Source: Phototrophicus methaneseepsis
Lineage (GTDB): Bacteria > Chloroflexota > Anaerolineae > Aggregatilineales > Phototrophicaceae
Reading direction: 5' to 3'
Length of the DNA stretch: 64,000 nucleotides
Assembly: GCF_015500095.1 (NCBI RefSeq)
Contig: NZ_CP062983.1
Coordinates: 4,712,001-4,776,000, forward strand
Shown: positions 35,388-43,042 of the stretch, piece after piece
Layout: each line of letters begins with the position of its first letter
Numbering within the stretch: position 1 is the stretch's first letter
The notes under the pieces: model-generated
The model's database searches: none
What the model saw: the letters and a program-made list of their open reading frames with translations, nothing else
Told to the model about the DNA's origin: nothing
Made by a program: the position numbers and the translations under genes

Positions 35388-36329
35388 TCACACATAATGA
35401 ATCGTCAGCACAATATCCTGGGGATGATTGCCATACTTTTTGCCGAAGATATTGATGCCGCCTACGTGGCGTGCATCTGGCCTGACGCCAATACGCACTG
35501 AGATAAAATCATTCTCTGTGACGTACAGCTCTGAAAGCGACACATCAGAAACCTGCGTGCCGTCAATAAAGGTGCCCATATTATCCACCCGCCACACCTT
35601 CAACAGCCCATACTGCGAACTATCCACATTGACCCATTCCGGCGTTAGCATACCCCGCTCACCACCAAAATCTGCCGGGCTTGTCCAGACGCCAAGCTCT
35701 ACGCCATTGATCCACACGCTAATATCAGACGGCCAATTGTAATGATGGGTCACTGCCTCAGAACACGCTTCAAAACTCAGGTGCAAGCTTTCCGGCGTTG
35801 TCTGGGGCGGCATACGGTTCGGAAAGCGATATTCTACATACCCATGATGAAACCATAATCGCTGCGCATAGATATGTTCCGGCTCATAAAATGCTGAAGG
35901 GCGATCTAGATAGCTGATGATATTTGTCTCGCTGTGTAGGCCGCATGTTGGCGCAACCTGACAATCTGCGTAAGCACCAATCGGCATGGAGACGTCCATC
36001 GTGCGGTAAATGTGCGAATCCGTACTCCGAAACGGCACCGTAATTGTGCTAAAAGCACGTGCACAAACTTTCTGTGTGCCGCGCGTGCCAGGCCGCCAAT
36101 CCGTGAATAACAGGCCCGCATCTTCCAGAACGCTCAAATGCAGGTTTGCCGTTGAAAGAGGCAGGTCTAATTCTTCCGCGATTGTGCTCACATTATGAGG
36201 CCCCGAACCCAAAAACTTGAGGATACGCAGCCTCGTCTCAGAAGCCAACGCCTTAAAAACCTTCATCGCCTGCTCGTCATCTGTATCTAACTCCAGCACA
36301 GGCATATTGTAAGGGATTTCACTACTCAT
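35388..36329 (-). CDS. ArsR-like winged-helix regulator with C-terminal sensor-like domain
   Basis: This 313-aa protein begins with an ArsR-type winged helix (residues about 22-90: VFKALASETRLRILKFL, NVSTIAEELDLPLSTANLHL, LEDAGLLFTDWRPGTRG). No metal-binding Cys cluster is seen. Residues about 115-313 form a beta-rich domain with SLHLSFEACSEA, WPSDISVWINGVELG and DARHVGGINIFGKKYGNHP, as in predicted regulators beside sugar ABC systems (COG4189-like, my recognition). It is divergent from the second sugar importer and is probably its regulator. An imperfect inverted repeat on the importer promoter is a candidate site. Confidence 0.8.
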   Translation of the reverse strand: MSSEIPYNMPVLELDTDDEQAMKVFKALASETRLRILKFLGSGPHNVSTIAEELDLPLSTANLHLSVLEDAGLLFTDWRPGTRGTQKVCARAFSTITVPFRSTDSHIYRTMDVSMPIGAYADCQVAPTCGLHSETNIISYLDRPSAFYEPEHIYAQRLWFHHGYVEYRFPNRMPPQTTPESLHLSFEACSEAVTHHYNWPSDISVWINGVELGVWTSPADFGGERGMLTPEWVNVDSSQYGLLKVWRVDNMGTFIDGTQVSDVSLSELYVTENDFISVRIGVRPDARHVGGINIFGKKYGNHPQDIVLTIHYV

Positions 36330-36557
36330 TTTTGCTAATCCTGTTCAATAAAGCTTATTCACTCTATTTTACTTCATATTAACATGAAATATTCGATCTT
36401 TTTCATACGACTAGTGTAGATATTCCTTAATGAAAACAACTCTAAATTAATTGTTTGAAATTTAGTTTTTAGCGCTTTTCTAAGGATTTTTAGCTCTTTT
36501 TAAGGTCCAAATAAAGAAAACTACGCCAAAACTATATTGATTTTGTATTGAGATTCC

Positions 36558-36587
36558 TTGACTGTAGACGACAGCTAACTATAGTCA
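36558..36587 (+). promoter_or_regulatory. Promoter of the second sugar importer with overlapping inverted repeat
   Basis: TTGACT (36558-36563) and TATAGT (36580-36585) are spaced 16 bases apart. GACTGTAG (36560-36567) and CTATAGTC (36579-36586) form an imperfect inverted repeat (7 of 8) covering both boxes, a plausible operator for the divergently encoded ArsR-like regulator. Confidence 0.65.
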
Positions 36588-36621
36588 TTTATGAAGTAAA
36601 TTATTTTAAATGGAGATAAGA

Positions 36622-37875
36622 ATGTTTAAGTCTAAGAAACATCTTCTATTCATCGTCATGGCGTTACTACTGATCAGTTCTTTTGCAGTTTCCGCCCAAG
36701 ATTCCGTTACCATCACATTCTGGAGCCCGTTCACAGGTCCCGATGGACAGACCATCGAAGAAATGGTCAATGAGTTCAATACAACGGCTGGCCCTGAAGC
36801 AGGCGTCCAGGTCGAAATGTTGATTGTCCCCTGGGATGAGTATTACACCAAGCTCACCGTCGCAATGGCTTCTAACCAGACGCCGAACCTGGCAATTGCA
36901 CACTCTCACCGCGTCCCGGCCTTCGCACAAGAAGGCACATTGTTAGAGTTCACGCCAGAAGCACTGGAAACACTTGGCATCACCGGTGAGGATTATATCC
37001 CTGCCCTGTGGAATGCTGGCGAGTACGAAGGAGCCCGTTACGCGCTCCCGATCGATGCTTTCCCGCGCAACATGTTCTATAACAAAACCGTCTTTGAAAA
37101 TGCAGGCCTGGACCCAGAAGCCGCCCCCACCAACATGGAAGAACTAACCGCAGCCCTGGACGCTATCAAGGCCAGTGGTGGCGAAGATATGGTCCCGCTC
37201 TTCTTCTCAACAAGTGGTTCATGGGCCGCCCGTGAATTCTACTCACTTTATATGCAGTACGAACCGAACCTGCTGAATGAAGATGGCACAGGCGTCTCCG
37301 AAAACTTCCAGGAAGCCGCTACAAAAGCGCTGGAAATCACCACCGGGTTCATCGATGATGGTTATGCCCTCGCTACCCCTGGCGACTGGACAGCGCTCTT
37401 CGCACAGGATCAAGTGGGTATCGTCTTCGCACAGATTACTCACCTGCTCTCACTCTCGCAGATTGAAGACCTGGACTTCGGCACAGCCGGATTCCCAACC
37501 CTTGGCGATACCCCGGCGAACTTCACGCTCGGCCATAACTTCATCCTGCCCATCGGCAGCGGCCAGGACGAAGCGCACATCAACGCCAGCCTGACCTTCA
37601 TCAACTGGTTTGGCGATCATGCTCTGGCATGGGCAGCGGGCGGCAAAGTTCCCGCAACCTTCGCAGTCATTGAAAACCCCGAATTCGAAGCGATGGAAGC
37701 ACAGGCTATCGTTACAGAACAGATGGATGCCATGATGCTGCCTCCCATCATCCCTGAACAATCCGAAATTGACGTGATCGTCCAGGAAAATTTGGAAGCC
37801 ATCTACGGCAGACAAAGCTCCATTGAAGATGCTGTTAACCGTATGGCAGATGAGATCAACGCCTTATTAGGCTAG
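36622..37875 (+). CDS. Sugar ABC importer, extracellular solute-binding protein (family 1)
   Basis: A 417-aa exported protein. The ATG at 36622 is chosen because GGAGATAAGA lies directly upstream, while the in-frame ATG at 36610 overlaps that ribosome site. The signal peptide (FKSKKHLLFIVMALLLISSF, cleavage after VSAQ) is followed by VTITFWSPFTGPDGQTIEEM, typical of family-1 sugar-binding proteins. Later features are YALPIDAFPRNMFYNKTVF and INWFGDHALAWAAGGKVPAT. With the two permeases downstream and a GH51-like enzyme, an arabinose-containing oligosaccharide is a reasonable ligand (inference). Confidence 0.93.
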   Translation: MFKSKKHLLFIVMALLLISSFAVSAQDSVTITFWSPFTGPDGQTIEEMVNEFNTTAGPEAGVQVEMLIVPWDEYYTKLTVAMASNQTPNLAIAHSHRVPAFAQEGTLLEFTPEALETLGITGEDYIPALWNAGEYEGARYALPIDAFPRNMFYNKTVFENAGLDPEAAPTNMEELTAALDAIKASGGEDMVPLFFSTSGSWAAREFYSLYMQYEPNLLNEDGTGVSENFQEAATKALEITTGFIDDGYALATPGDWTALFAQDQVGIVFAQITHLLSLSQIEDLDFGTAGFPTLGDTPANFTLGHNFILPIGSGQDEAHINASLTFINWFGDHALAWAAGGKVPATFAVIENPEFEAMEAQAIVTEQMDAMMLPPIIPEQSEIDVIVQENLEAIYGRQSSIEDAVNRMADEINALLG

Positions 37876-37885
37876 CCAAATCAAC

Positions 37886-37921
37886 GGCCTCTCGCGTAGT
37901 CAATTGCACGAGAGGCCCTTT
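37886..37921 (+). terminator. Intra-operon hairpin/terminator after the binding protein
   Basis: A 9-bp perfect stem (37886-37894 with 37909-37917) is followed by CTTTAATAG. It parallels the hairpin after the other sugar-binding protein gene at 25334. Confidence 0.7.
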
Positions 37922-37931
37922 AATAGATTTT

Positions 37932-37959
37932 GCGAAGATTTCGCTTGCGAAGATTTCGC
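37932..37959. repeat. Two tandem copies of a 13-bp palindrome
   Basis: GCGAAGATTTCGC occurs at 37932-37944 and 37947-37959, each with 5-bp arms, separated by TT and followed by ATTTTT. The block could fold as one larger hairpin acting as a second terminator, or be a binding site, between the binding protein and the permease gene. Confidence 0.6.
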
Positions 37960-37999
37960 ATTTTTCTCGCCATTAAATGATTCTTGTTTGGGAGTCCCC

Positions 38000-38854
38000 A
38001 TGCGCAAAGCATTTCCCTACCTGTTATTAGCACCCTATTTGTTATTTTTTATCCTCTTCCTGGGTTATCCCATTCTGCGTGGTGGCTATATGAGCCTGTT
38101 CGACTGGGGCATTATGGGGCCAAAAGAATTCCTGGGGCTGGGTAACTACATTGATCTCTTCAGTGATGACCGCTTCTGGCGCGTGTTGGGCAACAGCTTG
38201 CTCTTTACCCTTCTCTACGTTCCACCTGTCATCATCATTTCGATGCTACTGGCGGTGCTGCTCCACGGATTCTTACCGGGCATCTCAATTTTTCGCTCGG
38301 CGTTCTTCCTACCTATGGTCATCAACGTATCCGTCTCTGCGATTGCCATCCAATGGGTGATGGACCCCCAGATCGGGTTACTAAACCGATTTTTAGATGG
38401 GGTCGGGTTACCGACGCAGACATGGCTCAATCAGCAAGGATGGGCCATGCTGGTCGTGAGTATGGTTGTGATCTGGTCATCGTCTGGCTTTAACATCATT
38501 ATCTTCCTCGCCGGGTTGGAGAATATCTCCACAGAGATATATGAAGCCGCTGAGGTCGATGGCAGCAGTACATGGCATACCTTTTTGCACATTACCGTGC
38601 CGCTGCTGCGGCCTGTAACGCTGCTTGTGGCTGTCCTTAGTATGATCAGTTCGCTGCAAGTCTTCGGTGAAATCTTCATGCTGACGGGCGGTGGCCCTTT
38701 CGGCAGCACGACCGTCCTGGCCTATTACCTGTATGAACAGGGCTTCAACAACTTCAAATTCGGGACAGCGGCGGCGGTTGGCGTGGTCATGACGGGCATC
38801 ATCGCCCTCCTGACGTTCATCCAATTCCGCTTCTTGGGCGAAAGGAACGCGTAA
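38000..38854 (+). CDS. Sugar ABC importer permease, MalF type
   Basis: A 284-aa permease. The ATG at 38000 has GGGAG 5 bases upstream and begins the first helix directly (RKAFPYLLLAPYLLFFILFL). A longer upstream reading crosses the hairpin repeats and was rejected. The remaining helices follow, with the ATPase-contact loop EAAEVDGSSTWHTFLHITVP near residue 192 and MLTGGGPFGSTTVLAYYLYE. It works with the next permease. No ATPase gene is in the operon. Confidence 0.93.
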   Translation: MRKAFPYLLLAPYLLFFILFLGYPILRGGYMSLFDWGIMGPKEFLGLGNYIDLFSDDRFWRVLGNSLLFTLLYVPPVIIISMLLAVLLHGFLPGISIFRSAFFLPMVINVSVSAIAIQWVMDPQIGLLNRFLDGVGLPTQTWLNQQGWAMLVVSMVVIWSSSGFNIIIFLAGLENISTEIYEAAEVDGSSTWHTFLHITVPLLRPVTLLVAVLSMISSLQVFGEIFMLTGGGPFGSTTVLAYYLYEQGFNNFKFGTAAAVGVVMTGIIALLTFIQFRFLGERNA

Positions 38855-38857
38855 GCC

Positions 38858-39697
38858 ATGTTTAAATCTCTAAGTGGTCGGCGCACCCTGCGCTATGTCG
38901 TCCTCATTGTCCTCAGCCTGATCTGGATATCACCCCTGCTGGCGATCTTCATCTTCTCGTTCGCGCCCAATCAAGACATCCTGCGTATGGAGATCTTCCC
39001 GACGAGCTTCACACTGGAACACTATAACACCGTCATGACGACGACCTTACGCGGCGTCAGCATACCTACGTCTCTGGTCAACAGCACCATCATTGTGGTC
39101 ATCCAGGTTCTGGGTGTGCTCATCCTGGATATTCCCGCAGCCTATGCCCTGGCCCGCACGAACTTCTTCGGGCGAGACATCATCTTCGCGCTGATCTTGA
39201 TCACGATGATGATGCCAGGCCATATCATCCTCATGTCGCTTTACGAAATAATGGCGAATATGTCCCTGGTGAACACACTACCAGGTATCTTGTTACCCGG
39301 CCTGCCCCGCGTGATTGGCATCTTCTTACTACGGCAGTTCTTTAGGGAAATCCCGAATGAACTTGAAGACGCGGCCCGGTTGGATGGCGCTGGGGATTGG
39401 CAAATCTTCCTGAGGATTATGGTACCGCTGGCGAACCCAGCGATTGCCACGCTGACGGTGATTACAGTCCTTTATAGTTGGAATAACTTCCTGTGGCCGT
39501 TGGTCATTATCAACACACCAGAAATGATGACGGCACCGATTGCGATGGCGTATCTGGATTCTGGTACCAATGCGACACAGAACTATGCCGATTTGTTGGC
39601 GGCTGCCTTCGTGACGACACTACCTGTCATCGTCTTCTTCTTTGCTGCCCAGGGGCGCATCATCCAGGGCATTTCACCATCATCCGGTATTAAATAA
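38858..39697 (+). CDS. Sugar ABC importer permease, MalG type
   Basis: A 279-aa permease with six helices. The ATPase-contact loop is EDAARLDGAGDWQIFLRIMV, and the C-terminus FFAAQGRIIQGISPSSGIK is typical. It starts 4 bases after the MalF-type stop, so the pair is co-translated. The GH51-like enzyme follows 21 bases later in the same operon. Confidence 0.93.
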   Translation: MFKSLSGRRTLRYVVLIVLSLIWISPLLAIFIFSFAPNQDILRMEIFPTSFTLEHYNTVMTTTLRGVSIPTSLVNSTIIVVIQVLGVLILDIPAAYALARTNFFGRDIIFALILITMMMPGHIILMSLYEIMANMSLVNTLPGILLPGLPRVIGIFLLRQFFREIPNELEDAARLDGAGDWQIFLRIMVPLANPAIATLTVITVLYSWNNFLWPLVIINTPEMMTAPIAMAYLDSGTNATQNYADLLAAAFVTTLPVIVFFFAAQGRIIQGISPSSGIK

Positions 39698-39718
39698 GAG
39701 AACTGAATTGGGAAGCAT

Positions 39719-41194
39719 ATGAGCTATAACATTGAGATTAATCCCACGCCACGCTTCGAAAAGGCACCTACCCTATACATGCAGTTCATGGAGCCGTTGG
39801 GCACAACAGATTCATCCGTAGAGGCCGCCTGGGACTTCACACAAAATCGCTGGCGCCCACAATTTATCGAACTCCTGCGCGAGCTCGGCCCTGGCTGTAT
39901 ACGTTGGGGCGGTATTCTCACCAGTTTCTGGAAGTGGCGCGAAGGCATCGGCAGCCGTGACCAACGTAAGCCCATGTTGAACTACTTATGGGGTGGCCTG
40001 GAATCCAACCAAGTTGGCATCCATGAAATTCTTGATCTGTGCCAGCAGGTCCAGGCAGAGCCGCTCATGGCAGTGAACTTCGCCGCTGATGGCCGCCCCG
40101 CTTACATAAATACCGTAACTGGCGAAAAACGCGCAGGCACAGCGGAAGAAGCGGCTGAACTGGTCAGTTACTGCAACGACCCGGATCATCCAGAACGCAG
40201 CGCCAACGGTCAGGCCGCGCCCTGGGGCATCAATCTATGGCAGATTGGCAACGAAACCTCCTACCCTAAGGGTGGTCAACGCTTTACGATGACCGAGAAT
40301 GCTCAAAAATACCTGGAATTCGCTAAAGCGATGCGCGCCCGTGACAACAGCATCCAGTTAGTCGGATGGGGCGATGAACAACGCGACAGCGATGAATGGT
40401 GGGCACCGGAACTCCTGGCAACGGCTGGCGAGTATGTCGACTATGTGGCTGTGCACATGATGCACCAGCACCCTAAGCGAGAAAATACCATTCTCATCAG
40501 CAATGATTATGCACATGACTATGACTGTGCCTGGGAAGAACTCGACGAGATTTATGACCTCGTTGAGACGAAACTGACGACGATACGCCAAATTGTGGAG
40601 GGCACAGGCTCCGATGCCAAGCTCGCCATCACAGAAGGCCATCTCTCGCTGAAGCCCCACAATACTAACCCCCTGCTCTACGAATGGCTATCCGGGCTGT
40701 ATCATGCTCGTATCATGGCATTGTATGAGCGAAACAGTGACTTCGTGAAAATCTCTACCCTGGCGGATTTCTTCGGCACACGCTGGACCGTTAACGCTGT
40801 GATGCTCGGTGGCCCACATCAGGATGCTTATCTGATGCCTGTTGGCGTTATCATGAGCTTCTTTAAGAAATACAGCGGTGAGCAAGGGTTGGAAGTTCCG
40901 GCTCGTGTGGGTGCCCTGGAATTTTCCGCAAGTCGTACGGACGACAGCGTATACGTACATATCGTCAATACGGACCTGCACCATGCTCAGCCGTTCGACA
41001 TCAAACTTTCCGAGGGGACCATTCAGAAAGCGACCGTCTACGAGATTGCACCTGGCGATCTATCCGCATCTGTCGACCATCAGAAGCCGAATACCTTCAC
41101 GCCAACAGAGCACACCGCCTCTGTGACGGAAAATCAGGTCAATTGGGAATTTCCGCCGGCGTCTGTCTCAGTCGTCCAATTGCAACTCGCTTAA
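39719..41194 (+). CDS. Glycoside hydrolase, GH51-like alpha-L-arabinofuranosidase
   Basis: This 491-aa protein has no signal peptide, so it is probably cytoplasmic. The clan GH-A TIM barrel is suggested by GPGCIRWGGILTSFWKW, the acid/base Glu in WQIGNETS (Glu179) and the probable nucleophile in AITEGHLS (Glu306). The C-terminal 110 residues form the beta domain common to GH51 arabinofuranosidases (VPARVGALEFSAS, VYVHIVNTDLHHAQPFDIKL). In GH51 the enzyme releases terminal L-arabinofuranose from arabinan or arabinoxylan oligomers. Placement behind the importer fits intracellular hydrolysis of the imported oligosaccharide. Specificity within GH-A cannot be fixed from sequence reading alone. Confidence 0.8.
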   Translation: MSYNIEINPTPRFEKAPTLYMQFMEPLGTTDSSVEAAWDFTQNRWRPQFIELLRELGPGCIRWGGILTSFWKWREGIGSRDQRKPMLNYLWGGLESNQVGIHEILDLCQQVQAEPLMAVNFAADGRPAYINTVTGEKRAGTAEEAAELVSYCNDPDHPERSANGQAAPWGINLWQIGNETSYPKGGQRFTMTENAQKYLEFAKAMRARDNSIQLVGWGDEQRDSDEWWAPELLATAGEYVDYVAVHMMHQHPKRENTILISNDYAHDYDCAWEELDEIYDLVETKLTTIRQIVEGTGSDAKLAITEGHLSLKPHNTNPLLYEWLSGLYHARIMALYERNSDFVKISTLADFFGTRWTVNAVMLGGPHQDAYLMPVGVIMSFFKKYSGEQGLEVPARVGALEFSASRTDDSVYVHIVNTDLHHAQPFDIKLSEGTIQKATVYEIAPGDLSASVDHQKPNTFTPTEHTASVTENQVNWEFPPASVSVVQLQLA

Positions 41195-41217
41195 CTTAAA
41201 AAACTTCCCCCATAAGC

Positions 41218-41265
41218 AGCCCTTTTGTATCGGTCCCATACAGGATTGATACAAAGGGGCTTTTT
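41218..41265 (+). terminator. Terminator of the second sugar importer operon
   Basis: A 14-bp stem with one G-T pair (41218-41231 with 41248-41261) is followed by TTTT. Confidence 0.9.
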
Positions 41266-41354
41266 AATCCCTCTCACATAGCGGCATAAAAGACCATCTC
41301 GCTTTATCAAAAGCGCCATCTGCTTGCGATAAGAAGTTTAGAAGTATCCAACAC

Positions 41355-41390
41355 CTTCTGAACATCTTCTGAACACGCCTCTTTTAGCAT
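41355..41390 (+). promoter_or_regulatory. 11-bp direct repeat upstream of the polyphosphate polymerase gene
   Basis: CTTCTGAACAT (41355-41365) is followed immediately by CTTCTGAACAC (41366-41376), matching 10 of 11. A possible -10, TAGCAT, lies at 41385-41390. Direct repeats with 11-bp spacing just upstream of a -10 are the layout of PhoB/OmpR-type activator sites. A short hairpin (41470-41475 with 41481-41486) lies just before the start codon. The rest of 41266-41499 shows nothing else. Confidence 0.45.
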
Positions 41391-41499
41391 AGACACCAGA
41401 TTAGCGGACCAACCTTATAACAGGCTCACCGCAAAGAACGCGACACATGAACGTTAAACGGTTGTACAGAGGAGAATACGTCTCCTAGGGTAGGTATTT

Positions 41500-42324
41500 A
41501 TGATCAACATCGACACGCTGCTTCGTCATTCGATGAAGCCCAACAAAGATACCGATTTACAACAGGCTCTGGCGTCATTCTCGCCCATTCATCTACAAGA
41601 TATGGCGAACGTCTCGCTCTTGAACCGCATAGATACGAAATACATGATGCCCCTGAGCGAACTACCCCAAATTCTGGCGCAGCTACAAACACAGTATCGC
41701 ATCCTCGATATTGATGGCACGCGCCTGAACCAATATCACACGGTCTACTTTGATGAGTCGGGCTTCACATTTTATAACCAGCATCACAATCAGTACGGCA
41801 CGCGCTATAAAGTCCGTGCGCGCCAGTATGTGGATACAGAGCTGATGTTCTTCGAAGTCAAGCACAAGTCCAATCGCAAGCGCACCATCAAATCCCGGCT
41901 ACCGCTGGATAGCGCCCGCGATTTAAACCCGGCGCAAATCAACGCATTCGTCGATCTCTACGTACCCGTCGATTCAACCCGGCTGGAGCCGAAGCTGTGG
42001 AACGATTATCGTCGCCTGACGCTCGTCGGCAAAACACGCCCGGAGCGCGTGACGATTGATCTCGACCTGGCATTTGGTTGGCATGATGATTTTGCAGAAC
42101 TACCAGGGATCGCTATTGCAGAGGTCAAACAAGAGAAGTTCTCACAGGATTCGGCCTTCATCCAGCAAATGCGCCGGATGGGTATCCGCAGTACCTCATT
42201 CAGCAAGTACTGCTCAGGCGTTTACCTGCTCTATGAAGAAGTCAAGCGAAACAACTTTAAGCCAGTGATGCGCCAGGTCAGCAAGCTGGTAGAACAGGAG
42301 GGGCTGCATGGAAGCGCTCAGTAG
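41500..42324 (+). CDS. Polyphosphate polymerase VTC-domain protein
   Basis: A 274-aa protein of the VTC/CYTH triphosphate tunnel fold. Basic and acidic tunnel residues are visible in LLNRIDTKYMM, YGTRYKVRARQY, MFFEVKHKSNRKRTIKSR and IAIAEVKQEKFSQ. In the yeast VTC complex this domain makes polyphosphate from ATP, and bacterial homologues are usually annotated by that similarity. The activity of bacterial forms is less well established. The gene overlaps the DUF4956 membrane protein by 17 bases, suggesting that the two products form a membrane-associated complex. Confidence 0.85.
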   Translation: MINIDTLLRHSMKPNKDTDLQQALASFSPIHLQDMANVSLLNRIDTKYMMPLSELPQILAQLQTQYRILDIDGTRLNQYHTVYFDESGFTFYNQHHNQYGTRYKVRARQYVDTELMFFEVKHKSNRKRTIKSRLPLDSARDLNPAQINAFVDLYVPVDSTRLEPKLWNDYRRLTLVGKTRPERVTIDLDLAFGWHDDFAELPGIAIAEVKQEKFSQDSAFIQQMRRMGIRSTSFSKYCSGVYLLYEEVKRNNFKPVMRQVSKLVEQEGLHGSAQ

Positions 42325-42934
42325 TTATGCCCTGGGGTTCGGGGTCAACCTGGTCATCATCTTCATCATAGTGCGGTTCATTTACTACCCTCGGCAGCGG
42401 GCAAAAGACTATGTCTTCACGTTCTTCGCCTTCAATACCATCATCTACTTTGTGATGGGCTTGTTCAGCAGCAGCGCGATGAGTTTAGGCGCCGGTTTCG
42501 GCCTATTCGCGATTTTCTCAATCTTGCGCTATCGCACCAATACGATCCCGATCCGTGAGATGACATACCTGTTTATCGTGACGGCGCTCCCTGTCATCAA
42601 CTCCGTTTTCTTGAATACGAGCGCTTATGTAGAGTTTGCTGTCAGCAATGTATCCGTTATTGCGGTGCTGTATATCCTGGAGCAAGGCTGGGGATTCCGC
42701 TATGAAATCCGCAAGACCATTAATTACGAGCGCATCGATATGATCCGGCCCGAAAAATGGCCAGAGCTCATCGCAGACCTGGAAGAACGCACCGGTTTAT
42801 CCATCAACCGGATTGAAATTGGTGATTTGAACTTTCTGCGGGATTCTGCTCACATCACGATTTATTGTGATGCGGATGCCTTTGAAGGCAAGAAAGTCAG
42901 GCTCATACCCAACTTTTCCGTTAACGATGACTAG
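42308..42934 (+). CDS. DUF4956 membrane protein
   Basis: A 208-aa protein with about four helices in the first 130 residues (GFGVNLVIIFIIVRFIYYP, FTFFAFNTIIYFVMGLF, LGAGFGLFAIFSILRYRTN, MTYLFIVTALPVINSV), then a cytoplasmic domain (GLSINRIEIGDLNFLRDSAH). The segment ILRYRTNTIPIREMTYLF is characteristic of DUF4956. This family is repeatedly encoded next to VTC-domain proteins. By analogy to yeast it may guide the polyphosphate chain at the membrane (inference). AGGAGG precedes the ATG inside the VTC gene. Confidence 0.88.
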   Translation: MEALSSYALGFGVNLVIIFIIVRFIYYPRQRAKDYVFTFFAFNTIIYFVMGLFSSSAMSLGAGFGLFAIFSILRYRTNTIPIREMTYLFIVTALPVINSVFLNTSAYVEFAVSNVSVIAVLYILEQGWGFRYEIRKTINYERIDMIRPEKWPELIADLEERTGLSINRIEIGDLNFLRDSAHITIYCDADAFEGKKVRLIPNFSVNDD

Positions 42935-43042
42935 CCTATAACGGCAGTCCTGTTAAAACACGCACGTTGATCGTGCCGCCAGCACAAAATATGCTGGCAT
43001 ATTCACCCAATCAACAAGGAACAACTGTAGGAGTTAAACGAC

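Noticed and set aside
37904-37999. N-terminal extension of the second MalF-type permease
   Set aside because: It would translate through the hairpin and tandem palindromes. The ATG at 38000 has a proper ribosome site and starts the first helix.
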